In this document: piece by piece, positions 1 to 7,064 of the stretch | Numbering within the stretch: the first letter of the stretch is position 1 | Layout of the letters: every line of letters starts with the position of its first letter | Assembly (NCBI RefSeq): GCF_020709055.1 | Contig: NZ_JAJFCK010000002.1 | Span: 83,470-147,469 of the forward strand | Length of the DNA stretch: 64,000 bases | Origin: Ruminococcus callidus | GTDB lineage: Bacteria; Bacillota; Clostridia; Oscillospirales; Ruminococcaceae | Direction: 5' to 3' | Translations under genes and position numbers: made by a program | Notes under the pieces: model-generated | Seen by the model: the letters and a program-made list of their open reading frames with translations, nothing else | What the model was told of the DNA's origin: nothing | Databases searched by the model: none

Positions 1-582
1 CTCACGGTCTCCTACCACGAAGTGGGACACGCACTGGTGGCTGCGCTCCAGACCCAGTCCGCACCGGTGCAGAAGATCACCATCATTCCCCGCACCTCCG
101 GCGCATTGGGCTACACCATGCAGGTGGAGGAGGGCGAACACTTCCTCATGACCAAAACCGAAATGGAAAACAAGATTGCGACCCTCACCGGCGGCAGAGC
201 TGCCGAGGCGCTGATCTTCAAGGAGATCACCACCGGCGCATCCAACGACATCGAACAGGCGACGAAACTGGCACACGCCATGGTCAGCCGCTTCGGAATG
301 TGCGATGAGTTCGGCATGGTGACCATGGAGGCAACCCAGAATCAGTATCTGGGCGGCGATGCCAGCCTGAGCTGCTCCATGGAGACCCAGACCCGCATCG
401 ACCAGAAGATTTCCGAGATCATTCAGGAACAGTACAACCGTGCGACGGCACTGCTTCAGGCAAACACCCCGAAGCTGCACGAGATCGCCAAGTACCTCTA
501 CGAGCACGAGACGATCACCGGCGAGGAGTTCATGCAGATTCTCAACCGTCCGCAAATCACGGCACAGCCCGCTGCACAATAA
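1..582 (+). CDS. ftsH: ATP-dependent zinc metalloprotease FtsH, C-terminal part (cut by window edge)
   Basis: The reading frame is open from base 1 and runs 193 residues to a TAA stop. It begins inside the peptidase M41 domain: the zinc-binding motif HEVGH is at residues 6-10, followed by the family stretch around GRAAEALIF and the TTGASNDIEQAT segment. FtsH is a membrane-anchored hexameric AAA+ protease that degrades misfolded and regulatory membrane proteins. The AAA+ module and membrane segments lie to the left of the window. The short tail after the protease domain (ITAQPAAQ) is not conserved in the family. A strong intrinsic terminator follows, so this is the last gene of its transcript. 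Identification is firm; only the 5' part is missing. Confidence 0.95.
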   Translation, partial: LTVSYHEVGHALVAALQTQSAPVQKITIIPRTSGALGYTMQVEEGEHFLMTKTEMENKIATLTGGRAAEALIFKEITTGASNDIEQATKLAHAMVSRFGMCDEFGMVTMEATQNQYLGGDASLSCSMETQTRIDQKISEIIQEQYNRATALLQANTPKLHEIAKYLYEHETITGEEFMQILNRPQITAQPAAQ

Positions 583-615
583 GAGACTGTCCTCATATTT
601 TCCGCATAAAACTTC

Positions 616-665
616 AAAAACCTGTTTCCCTCCGGCACACTGCCGCAATGGGAAACAGGTTTTTT
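616..665 (+). terminator. Intrinsic terminator after ftsH
   Basis: A 10-bp perfect stem (CCTGTTTCCC with GGGAAACAGG) with a 19-nt loop is preceded by an A-run and followed by six T residues. It lies 34 bp after the ftsH stop and, because of the A-run, could also serve the convergent lipoprotein gene. Confidence 0.9.
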
Positions 666-682
666 GCTGCTTGGAATAAAAG

Positions 683-1270
683 TTAGAGTGTCTCCGAGGA
701 CGACACGCACTCCGTTTCTGTGGGGGTTGCCACCGGAACACCGCCCTCCTGAAAGTCCGTGAACGTCAGCACGGTGTCCATATTGTCCATCTCGAATCCG
801 GCAAGTTCGCCGCCGGCGGAGAGCCGCAGCAGGTAGGGACTGCCCTCCAGCTCACCCTCCACGGACACATAGTCCCCGTCCTTTTCGCCGGAGATGTGCT
901 CCTGTTTCGCCAGATCGTCCACCACGAGAATCAGACTGCTCAGAATGGACTTGGCAGGCATCGCCGTCTGCGGCACAGAAAACGCCAGTCCCTGATACGA
1001 TGCTGTCACCTCACCGCCGGAAAAGTCCAGCACCACCCCAGCCAGCGTCGCCGGCTCTGCAAAGCTGACGCTCCACATGCCGTCGCCCATACGGGAGAGC
1101 GTGCCGGAAACGGTCTGCTCCTCCATGTTCATGGTCATCTCCGTGGTAAAACTGCCGCTCAGCTTCTGCGCTGCGCCGGTCTCGCCGCCCACGGGACTGC
1201 TGCATCCGGAGAGCAGCACAGCTCCCGCCAGCAGGAATCCGCCCATTGCACCAATTCTTCGCTTCTGCAT
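683..1270 (-). CDS. Putative lipoprotein of unknown function
   Basis: This 195-residue protein starts with a positively charged stretch (MQKRR), a hydrophobic core and the lipobox LLSGC, so it should be exported and lipid-anchored at about residue 23. I chose the ATG at 1270 because GGAGG sits 8 nt upstream; an ATG at 1285 lies on the Shine-Dalgarno sequence itself. The mature part is rich in T, S, E and G and alternates in a beta-strand-like pattern (SGSFTTEMTMNMEEQTVSG). It resembles small Ruminococcus lipoproteins of the LolA/LppX-like beta type, but that is only a shape argument. It lies 42 bp downstream of nnrD on the same strand and is probably co-transcribed with it. No function assigned. 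Confidence 0.8.
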   Translation of the reverse strand: MQKRRIGAMGGFLLAGAVLLSGCSSPVGGETGAAQKLSGSFTTEMTMNMEEQTVSGTLSRMGDGMWSVSFAEPATLAGVVLDFSGGEVTASYQGLAFSVPQTAMPAKSILSSLILVVDDLAKQEHISGEKDGDYVSVEGELEGSPYLLRLSAGGELAGFEMDNMDTVLTFTDFQEGGVPVATPTETECVSSSETL

Positions 1271-1312
1271 AGAAAACGCCTCCATATTCTAGATACGAAG
1301 GGGACGTTTTTA

Positions 1313-2212
1313 TCAGCCGGTTCCGTGCTGATCCCGAAACCGCTCCAGCCGCAGGAACACCGCCGGCAGACACGCCAGCAGATCCCGCGGCAGCATTGCC
1401 TGTTCGGAGAACTGCGCCGCTGCGGCATCGCCAGCCATCCCGTGAAGGTACACCCCGGCACACGCTGCCTCCCACGGCGAAAGTCCCTGTGCTGCCAGCG
1501 CTGCAATCATGCCAGCCAGCACATCGCCGCTTCCGCCACGGCTCATCCCCGGATTTCCCGTGGGATTCTGTGCCAGCCGGCTGCCCTGCGCCACCAGCGT
1601 TCCGGCACCTTTCAGCACCAGCGTCACAGACGGATACCTCCGGGCAAACTGCGTGGCGCATGCCGTGCGGTTTCCCTGAATCTGCCCGATGCTCTGCCCC
1701 GTCAGACGAGCCATCTCACCGGGATGCGGTGTCAGGATCCAGTCTGTCCCCATTCGTCTGTTTATACTTATGCAGTCGCCAAGGCAGTTTAGACCATCAG
1801 CATCCAGCACCACCGGACACGCCGCCTGTTCCAGCACCCACGCCACCAGTGCACGGGTGTGTTCTGTTACCCCCAGCCCGCAGCCGAGGAGCACGGCATT
1901 GGCACGGGCAAGATGCGGTGCCAGCTTCGCCTGATTCTCCTGACACCGCAAAAAGCCGCCCCCGTCCGTCTGCATCGGGAGCCACATCGCCTCCGGCATT
2001 GCCGATGCAAGGCGTGCCGGATTCTCTGCGGCTGTGGCAACGGTCACCAGTCCCGCACCGCTGCGCAGGGCTGCCGTTGTGGAGAGCGCACAGGCGCCCG
2101 GCATATTGCCGCTGCCAGTGATACAGAGCAGCCGTCCGAAATTGCCCTTCTGCGCATCCCGCTTCCGCCGGGGAAGCATCGCGCAGACCTGTTCCCATGT
2201 CAATTGTTCCAT
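1313..2212 (-). CDS. nnrD: ADP-dependent (S)-NAD(P)H-hydrate dehydratase
   Basis: A 299-residue YjeF C-terminal-domain (ribokinase-like) protein. It repairs NAD(P)H hydrates formed by heat or GAPDH, using ADP, back to NAD(P)H in the cytoplasm. Visible family motifs are the N-terminal GSGNMPGACAL segment, the TPHPGEMARL box in the middle, VLKGAGTLVA, and the C-terminal NPGMSRGGSGDVLAG signature holding the catalytic Asp and anion hole. The N-terminal epimerase (YjeF_N) domain of bifunctional Nnr proteins is absent, so this is the stand-alone dehydratase form. ATG is preceded by GGGAGG at 8 nt. A lipoprotein gene follows on the same strand. Family assignment is secure. Confidence 0.93.
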   Translation of the reverse strand: MEQLTWEQVCAMLPRRKRDAQKGNFGRLLCITGSGNMPGACALSTTAALRSGAGLVTVATAAENPARLASAMPEAMWLPMQTDGGGFLRCQENQAKLAPHLARANAVLLGCGLGVTEHTRALVAWVLEQAACPVVLDADGLNCLGDCISINRRMGTDWILTPHPGEMARLTGQSIGQIQGNRTACATQFARRYPSVTLVLKGAGTLVAQGSRLAQNPTGNPGMSRGGSGDVLAGMIAALAAQGLSPWEAACAGVYLHGMAGDAAAAQFSEQAMLPRDLLACLPAVFLRLERFRDQHGTG

Positions 2213-2394
2213 CCGTCAGACCTCCCGATTCTGTTTGTTTTAGTATATCCATTGGCGGAAAGAATGCAATGGAGCATCGGTGCTAGCCTCGGAAATCAAT
2301 TTTCAGGGGAGCCTTACTTGTCAAACTTCATATTTTTGCACAATTTGAATCAGCATATTTTTGAAAATTAATTTCCGTGAGTGCTAACCAAAAC

Positions 2395-2865
2395 TTACAG
2401 GATATATTCCATGGTTCTCTCCTTGGTTTGCATTCCCATTTTCTCATAAAATCCTTCTGCGGAAGTGTTTCCTGCCCACACATTCAGCGTCACTTCGTAG
2501 CACCCCATCCTTTTCGCCTCCTGTTTCACATATTCGAACAGGCGCTCGCCGATGTGCTTTCCTCTTGCGGCTTTGTCAACGCACAGATCGTCTATGAAAA
2601 GCGAGCGGAACGGCACCATATTGTTCGAAAAGGGCTGCTCCTGCAGCTGGCAGAACGCATACCCCACGCACACATCCTCCGCATTTACCGCAACATAGAT
2701 GGGCTTCCGGCCGTCTTTCAGCAGCGCCTGCAATTCAGAATCCGTGTATTTGGTCGTGTTCGGAATAAAAATATCCGGTCTGATATCGGCGTGGATTTGA
2801 AGTACCTGCCCCAATAATTCGATGATTCTGGGGATGTCTTTTTCTTTTGCGCTTCTTATATTCAT
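2395..2865 (-). CDS. GNAT family N-acetyltransferase
   Basis: A 156-residue single-domain GNAT protein. The acetyl-CoA-binding motif A is visible as LCVDKAARGKHIGERLFEYV (R/Q-x-x-G-x-G/A type), followed by the C-terminal segment with NTSAEGFYEKMGM typical of the fold's last strands. These enzymes transfer acetyl groups from acetyl-CoA to amines on small molecules or proteins; the substrate cannot be read from sequence. The full-length start (MNIRSAKEKDIPRIIELL) matches the usual family N-terminus. A MITE copy sits about 60 bp upstream of the start codon, between this gene and the divergent merR gene. Confidence 0.88.
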   Translation of the reverse strand: MNIRSAKEKDIPRIIELLGQVLQIHADIRPDIFIPNTTKYTDSELQALLKDGRKPIYVAVNAEDVCVGYAFCQLQEQPFSNNMVPFRSLFIDDLCVDKAARGKHIGERLFEYVKQEAKRMGCYEVTLNVWAGNTSAEGFYEKMGMQTKERTMEYIL

Positions 2866-2923
2866 GCGATTCCCGCTCCAATTCTATTCAAATCATTTTT
2901 CAAACACTGCCATCGTTCCCTCA

Positions 2924-3083
2924 GAGCTTGTGTTCATAGGAAATATATGCGGATTTTCGAGCAAATTTTTTTGCAGACAAGGCAAAAATTTGCAGGCATA
3001 CTTTCGTATGGCAAGAATTTTTAACGCAGTATGCAACATAATTTGCCGAAAAGACGTAGATAGACGCCTATGAACACGAGCTC
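2924..3083 (+). mobile_element. MITE copy 1 (160 bp, flanked by TCA duplication)
   Basis: The element begins GAGCTTGTGTTCATAGG and ends with the near-perfect inverse CCTATGAACACGAGCTC. It is flanked on both sides by TCA (2921-2923 and 3084-3086). The interior is AT-rich, with runs such as GCAAATTTTTTTGC. It has no plausible reading frame of its own; small ORFs across it recur in the other copies only because the DNA is repeated. Copies 2 (4572-4731, inverted) and 3 (22472-22631) have exactly the same length. Confidence 0.9.
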
Positions 3084-3086
3084 TCA

Positions 3087-3302
3087 ATCATTTTACGGAC
3101 AAAAGCGGAAACCGAGGCGGTCATGTTTCATTTTAAAGCCTCCATAAAAATGTGATTTATAATCGTATTATACTACATTTAAAATTTAAAGTCAAGAAAC
3201 ATCATAATTCTTTCTAAAATAACAATGGTCGAATCCAGTCCGCACTTTCCACAAGGATATCCCATATTTTTTGTGAAATACGCAGATTTTGCCGAAAACG
3301 CC
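3087..3302. other. AT-rich intergenic stretch between MITE copy 1 and the merR promoter
   Basis: About 215 bp of low-G+C DNA with no convincing reading frame, RNA fold or terminator. It may hold the promoter of the divergent GNAT gene, although the MITE now separates the two. I see nothing else in it. Confidence 0.5.
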
Positions 3303-3333
3303 TTGACTTAGAGCGCACTCTAAGGCGTATAAT
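3303..3333 (+). promoter_or_regulatory. MerR-type promoter with 19-bp spacer and operator palindrome
   Basis: TTGACT (3303-3308) and TATAAT (3328-3333) are separated by 19 bp, 2 bp longer than optimal. The perfect inverted repeat CTTAGAG-CGCA-CTCTAAG (3307-3324) fills the spacer. This is the textbook arrangement in which a MerR-family dimer untwists DNA to activate the promoter. It lies directly upstream of merR, indicating autoregulation and control of the downstream CMD-cupin gene. Confidence 0.88.
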
Positions 3334-3366
3334 ATTTTCAAGAAATCCGGAAAAGGAGGGATGCAC

Positions 3367-3783
3367 ATGACCATCAAAGAAGTCAGCGAACTCTACGACA
3401 TTTCGCAGGACACGCTGCGGTATTACGAGCGCATCGGCATGATTCCGCCGGTCACCCGAACCCCCAGCGGCATCCGTGATTATCAGGAGAGCGATCTGGG
3501 CTGGGTGGAACTCGCCAAGTGTATGCGAAGCGCCGGACTGCCCGTGGAAGCGCTCATCGAATACGTCCGGCTGACGCAGGAGGGCGATGCCACCATTCCG
3601 GCAAGACTCCAGCTCCTCACCGAACAGCGTGAGTCACTTCTGGAACAGCGGGCAAAGATCGACACCACGCTGAAACGGCTGGCGTACAAGATTCACCGCT
3701 ACGAGGTCGCCGTGGAAACCGGCGTGCTCACATGGCCCAGCGACTGTCAGGAGGATTCCGCAAAAGGATCTGAAGAATCTTAA
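3367..3783 (+). CDS. MerR family transcriptional regulator
   Basis: A 138-residue protein with the MerR winged-helix N-terminus (TIKEVSELYDISQDTLRYYE, then RIGMIPPVTRTPSGIRDY) and a C-terminal dimerisation coiled coil from about residue 75. It has no cysteines that would bind metal, which places it with the organic-electrophile or multidrug-responsive branch (AdhR/YfmP-like) rather than metal sensors. I prefer ATG 3367 over ATG 3361, because AGGAGGG abuts the latter and leaves 6 bp for the former. It is preceded by its own MerR-type promoter-operator and followed 27 bp later by the CMD-cupin gene, its probable target. Confidence 0.92.
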   Translation: MTIKEVSELYDISQDTLRYYERIGMIPPVTRTPSGIRDYQESDLGWVELAKCMRSAGLPVEALIEYVRLTQEGDATIPARLQLLTEQRESLLEQRAKIDTTLKRLAYKIHRYEVAVETGVLTWPSDCQEDSAKGSEES

Positions 3784-3810
3784 ACATTTCAGAAACGGAG
3801 GAAGTTTCCT

Positions 3811-4554
3811 ATGAAAAAACAAACCGCAGGCAGAGATAGTCTGGGCGATTTCGCCCCGAAATTTGCAGAGCTGAACGACGACGTGCTCTTCGGAGAGGTC
3901 TGGTCACGAGAGGACAAGCTCTCTCTGAAAATGCGCTCAATTGTCACCGTTACCGCACTCATCAGCAAGGGCATGACAGACAACTCGCTGGTCTATCACC
4001 TCACCACTGCCAAGCAGAACGGCGTGACCCGCACCGAAATGGCGGAGATTCTCACCCACGTGGCATTCTACGCCGGCTGGCCCAACGCATGGGCAGCGTT
4101 CCGCATGGCGAAAGAAGTCTACGCCGGCGACACCGAAGCAGAGGAGCACGGCGGATTCTTTGGCATGGGGGAGCCGAACGTCAGCTTCGCCAAGTACTTC
4201 ACCGGCAACTCCTACCTCAAGCCCCTCACCGATTCCGGCAAGACCGTATTCGTCGCCAACGTCACATTCGAGCCGGGATGCCGCAACAACTGGCACGTAC
4301 ACCACGCCGACAAGGGCGGCGGACAGCTGCTGATTTGTGTGGACGGCGAGGGCTGGTATCAGGAAGCCGGCAAGCCGGCACAGAGTCTGAAGCCCGGCGA
4401 TGTGGTCACCATTCCGGCAGGTGTCAAGCACTGGCACGGCGCCAAGGCGAACAGCTGGTTCAGCCATCTGGCAGTGGAGTGCCCCGGCGAGAACACCTCC
4501 AGCGAGTGGCTGGAGCCGGTGACCGATGAAATCTACAACGCACTGGAGGATTGA
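3811..4554 (+). CDS. Carboxymuconolactone decarboxylase-like/cupin fusion protein
   Basis: A 247-residue two-domain protein. Residues 1-105 are a CMD/AhpD-like domain (LSLKMRSIVTVTALISKG, then EMAEILTHVAFYAGWPNAW). Residues 120-245 form a cupin barrel with metal-binding motif 1 (NNWHVHHADKGGGQ) and motif 2 (PAGVKHWHGA). Fusions of this type are common beside MerR regulators, aldo-keto reductases and flavodoxins in Firmicutes and are thought to handle reactive carbonyl or peroxide stress; the exact reaction is unknown. The CMD part lacks a clear CxxC pair, so AhpD-type thiol peroxidase chemistry is unlikely. A good ribosome site (GGAGG) precedes the ATG. A MITE follows 17 bp after the stop. 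Confidence 0.9.
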   Translation: MKKQTAGRDSLGDFAPKFAELNDDVLFGEVWSREDKLSLKMRSIVTVTALISKGMTDNSLVYHLTTAKQNGVTRTEMAEILTHVAFYAGWPNAWAAFRMAKEVYAGDTEAEEHGGFFGMGEPNVSFAKYFTGNSYLKPLTDSGKTVFVANVTFEPGCRNNWHVHHADKGGGQLLICVDGEGWYQEAGKPAQSLKPGDVVTIPAGVKHWHGAKANSWFSHLAVECPGENTSSEWLEPVTDEIYNALED

Positions 4555-4571
4555 AACCAAGGAATATGTCA

Positions 4572-4731
4572 AAGCTCGTGTTCATAGGCGTCTATCTACG
4601 TCTTTTCGGCAAATTTTGTTGCATACTGCGTTAAAAATTCTTGCCATACGAAAGTATGCCTGCAAATTTTTGCCTTGTCTGCAAAAAAATTTGCTCGAAA
4701 ATCCGCATATATTTCCTACGAACACAAGCTC
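4572..4731 (-). mobile_element. MITE copy 2 (160 bp, inverted, flanked by TCA duplication)
   Basis: Same 160-bp element as copies 1 and 3 but in the opposite orientation. It is flanked by TCA at 4569-4571 and 4732-4734. Its left terminus reads AAGCTCGTGTTCATAGG (first base G to A) and its right end CCTACGAACACAAGCTC. It sits just after the CMD-cupin stop codon. Together with copy 1 it brackets merR and the CMD-cupin gene. Confidence 0.9.
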
Positions 4732-4779
4732 TCACATTAAATAACGGCGTAAAAATGCCGGTTTCGAACTGACGAGAGC

Positions 4780-4791
4780 GAAAGCGCTTTC
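4780..4791. promoter_or_regulatory. Perfect 12-bp palindrome GAAAGCGCTTTC, possible cre-like operator
   Basis: The palindrome lies 71 bp upstream of the flavodoxin start. It matches 13 of 15 positions of the CcpA cre pattern WTGNAANCGNWNNCW when aligned on the central CG; the two 5' positions fail. No clear sigma-A promoter is visible beside it, so the assignment is tentative. Confidence 0.3.
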
Positions 4792-4861
4792 TTCTCTCAC
4801 CACGACCCGGAAACCGTAGAATTTCTGGTTTCCTTCGGCAAATCAATTGGAGGTTTTTAAG

Positions 4862-5338
4862 ATGTCCAAAATTTTAGTTGCATATTTTTCCGCAAGCGGT
4901 GTTACCGCAAACGCATCCAAGGCGCTGGCATCGGCATTTGATGCAGACCTGTTCGAGATTCGCCCCAAGGTGCCCTACACCTCGGCAGACCTCAACTGGA
5001 TGGACAAGAACAGCCGCAGCAGCGTGGAAATGCGGGACAAGTCCTCCCGTCCGGAAATCGCTGCACCGTGCAGTAATCTGGCAGACTATGACACCATTTT
5101 TCTGGCGTTCCCCATCTGGTGGTATGTTGCACCCACGATCATCAACACATTTCTGGAGAGCAGCGACTTCTCCGGCAAGAAGATTTTCCTGTTCGCCACC
5201 TCCGGCGGAAGCGGCTTCGGCAAGACGGCTGCTGCCCTGAAAGGCAGTGCGCCGAACGCAGACATCCGTGAGGGCAAGATGCTCAACGGCGCCATCTCTG
5301 CCGACGAGCTGACCGCATGGTATCAGAAGCAGAAGTAA
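4862..5338 (+). CDS. Flavodoxin
   Basis: A 158-residue flavodoxin-like protein (MSKILVAYFSASGVTANASK). The N-terminal loop SASGVT corresponds to the FMN phosphate-binding loop, and the segment FPIWWYVAPTIINTFLESSD is the aromatic FMN-sandwiching region seen in the NAD(P)H-quinone reductase or YwqN-like flavodoxin group. It should carry electrons or reduce quinone-type substrates in the cytoplasm. I chose ATG 4862 because GGAGG is 8 nt upstream; the earlier TTG lacks a site. Flavodoxins of this type often neighbour MerR and CMD-cupin genes, so it may belong functionally to the cassette on its left, although a MITE now lies between them. Confidence 0.9.
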   Translation: MSKILVAYFSASGVTANASKALASAFDADLFEIRPKVPYTSADLNWMDKNSRSSVEMRDKSSRPEIAAPCSNLADYDTIFLAFPIWWYVAPTIINTFLESSDFSGKKIFLFATSGGSGFGKTAAALKGSAPNADIREGKMLNGAISADELTAWYQKQK

Positions 5339-5359
5339 TTCCAAATCCCCCAAAAACGC

Positions 5360-5404
5360 AAATGCGCATGGACACCGAATTTCGGCGTGCATGCACATTT
5401 TTTG
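5360..5404. terminator. Terminator between convergent flavodoxin and zinc-ribbon protein genes
   Basis: AAATGCGCATG pairs with CATGCACATTT (one mismatch) around an inner GC-rich loop, and the T-run TTTTTT follows on the plus strand. An A-run stands on the other side at a greater distance. It most clearly ends the flavodoxin transcript. Confidence 0.65.
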
Positions 5405-5419
5405 TGTTCCATTTTCGAA

Positions 5420-6553
5420 TCAATAGAAATCAATGAATTCCTCATCCACCCAGCCGTAGTAGTCGCCGTCGTCCGTATCCCACAGTTCGTACCACGTCAC
5501 GCCGTATGATTCGCATTTGTACTTGGCGGTCACGTGCCAGCCATCGCCGAGGCTCTGCCGTACCGTGTTCTTCTCCCCACCATTGCAGACATAATCGGTG
5601 GTATAGCTGGAAACAACGCCCTTATGACAGTCCATAGCTCCCAGTTTGTCGTTGATGGCGTATGCACTGCTGCCCGCTGCTGCTGTCGCACTTTGGGAGT
5701 TGTCGCTTCCGCCCAGCGGTGCGGTGCTCGCCAGATCATAGCCCTGCAGTGCCGGGCCGAAGTCGGCGTAATCCGCCACATCCTGCACGTTCTCCTGCGT
5801 AAAGACTTCTCTCCAGTTAATTTTCCACACGCCGTTTTCTTTCACCAGCTCAGCTGCACTGACAGACTGATATCCCATATGTCCCAAATTGGTGTAGAGC
5901 ACACCGTCCTGTGAACAGAGATAGGAATGTCCGCCGGGGAATTCCTCCAGCTTTTCGATCCCCGTTCCGCTGTCATCGATTCGCCAGAACGCATAGATCG
6001 TATCCGCCTCGCAAGTTCCATACTGCACGATCAGTTCATTCACACCGTCGCGGTCGATGTCATACAGATAATACTCCCGATATACCAGCTGATCAGATAA
6101 TACAAACTGCTTTACGGCTCTAAGATACAGAGAATAATCCGCCGTTCTTTTCACAGCTGCCGTCTCCGCCGGTGCCTGTGTCGGCGCTTCTGTTGCCGGT
6201 GCTGCGGTAGTTTCCGCCACTGCTGCCACTGCCTCGGTGGCAGCTTCGTTTGTGGTCTCTCCGGCAGTCACCTCCGTCACGGATACCGTCTGCACCGCTG
6301 CCGACTCGCCGGATTTTCCAGCATTGTTTCGCATCCGAAACACCAGGAGCAGCACAACAGCAACCACCAGCGCCACACAGACAGCGCCCAGCACCAGCGC
6401 AATCTTTTTCATCGTATTATCCTGCGCTGGTGCCTTTTCCGGAACGACCTGTCCTGGAATGGGCGGCTGCTGGGGAAATTCCACCGGTGCGCCGCACTCC
6501 TCGCAGAATTGCGATCCATCCTCCAAAGGTTTTCCGCATCTATGACAATTCAT
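5420..6553 (-). CDS. Zinc-ribbon single-pass membrane protein, SH3-like C-terminus
   Basis: A 377-residue protein. The N-terminal zinc ribbon (CHRCGKPLEDGSQFCEECG, CxxC-x12-CxxC) is followed by a proline-rich stretch, one transmembrane helix at about residues 50-70 (ALVLGAVCVALVVAVVLLLV), and a T/A/E-rich linker at about 75-135. The outside domain follows, with a segment like YYLYDIDRDGVNELIVQYG (EF-hand-like DxDxDG loop), and the last 50 residues resemble a bacterial SH3 (WHVTAKYKCESYGVTWYELW). By topology the ribbon is cytoplasmic and the rest extracytoplasmic. This architecture is frequent in Ruminococcaceae and has no assigned role. Confidence 0.85.
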   Translation of the reverse strand: MNCHRCGKPLEDGSQFCEECGAPVEFPQQPPIPGQVVPEKAPAQDNTMKKIALVLGAVCVALVVAVVLLLVFRMRNNAGKSGESAAVQTVSVTEVTAGETTNEAATEAVAAVAETTAAPATEAPTQAPAETAAVKRTADYSLYLRAVKQFVLSDQLVYREYYLYDIDRDGVNELIVQYGTCEADTIYAFWRIDDSGTGIEKLEEFPGGHSYLCSQDGVLYTNLGHMGYQSVSAAELVKENGVWKINWREVFTQENVQDVADYADFGPALQGYDLASTAPLGGSDNSQSATAAAGSSAYAINDKLGAMDCHKGVVSSYTTDYVCNGGEKNTVRQSLGDGWHVTAKYKCESYGVTWYELWDTDDGDYYGWVDEEFIDFY

Positions 6554-6725
6554 GTCCTATCACACTCCTTTTGAAAACAGTATACCATAAATTCCCGCAT
6601 TTGGCAAGCCTTGCGCTGTTTTTTACGCCAAAACAAAAGCTGTGCGCTCTCAGGTTCTGAAAACACACAGCCTTTGCATATCCGCAAACATTATCCGAAC
6701 ACTTCATTTGGAAAAAATCATGCAC

Positions 6726-6802
6726 TGGTCGAGGTGACAGGATTCGAACCTGCGGCATCTTGCTCCCAAAGCAAGCACTCTACCAAACTGAGTTACACCT
6801 CG
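6726..6802 (-). tRNA. tRNA-Pro(UGG)
   Basis: On the minus strand the 77-nt sequence folds into a cloverleaf with a perfect 7-bp acceptor stem (CGAGGTG/CACCTCG), anticodon loop TTTGGGA (anticodon TGG), a T-loop GGTTCGAATCC and an encoded CCA end. Its own promoter lies just upstream. Confidence 0.96.
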
Positions 6803-6811
6803 AACTCTTTT

Positions 6812-6840
6812 AGTATATCATAAATCCGTGTTTCTGTCAA
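6812..6840 (-). promoter_or_regulatory. Promoter of tRNA-Pro
   Basis: Minus-strand TTGACA (6835-6840) and TATACT (6812-6817) with a 17-bp spacer, 9 bp before the tRNA 5' end. Confidence 0.9.
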
Positions 6841-6929
6841 GCTTTTTTCTACTGCTTCGAAAAATACCAGCAGTATGCCGAAAAAAGCAGCGGATTTTCA
6901 GCTTTTTTGCAGAATTCCAAAAAATCCGC

Positions 6930-6958
6930 TTGCCATATTCGTCACTTTATGCTATAAT
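6930..6958 (+). promoter_or_regulatory. Promoter of the SPFH/zinc-ribbon/TPM operon
   Basis: TTGCCA (6930-6935) and TATAAT (6953-6958) with a 17-bp spacer, about 105 bp before the first start codon. Confidence 0.8.
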
Positions 6959-7064
6959 TGTCTTAATCAAAACCCAAAAAAACTGATGTTTTTTGTTGGA
7001 GATTGTTTCACTTTTTTTGCATATGATAAAACACAATACAAGCGAATTTATGGAGGTATCAATT

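Noticed and set aside
2893..3087. A 64-codon frame across MITE copy 1 and related frames at 4526-4744
   Set aside because: They appear only because the repeated element happens to be open; no ribosome site and no independent conservation.
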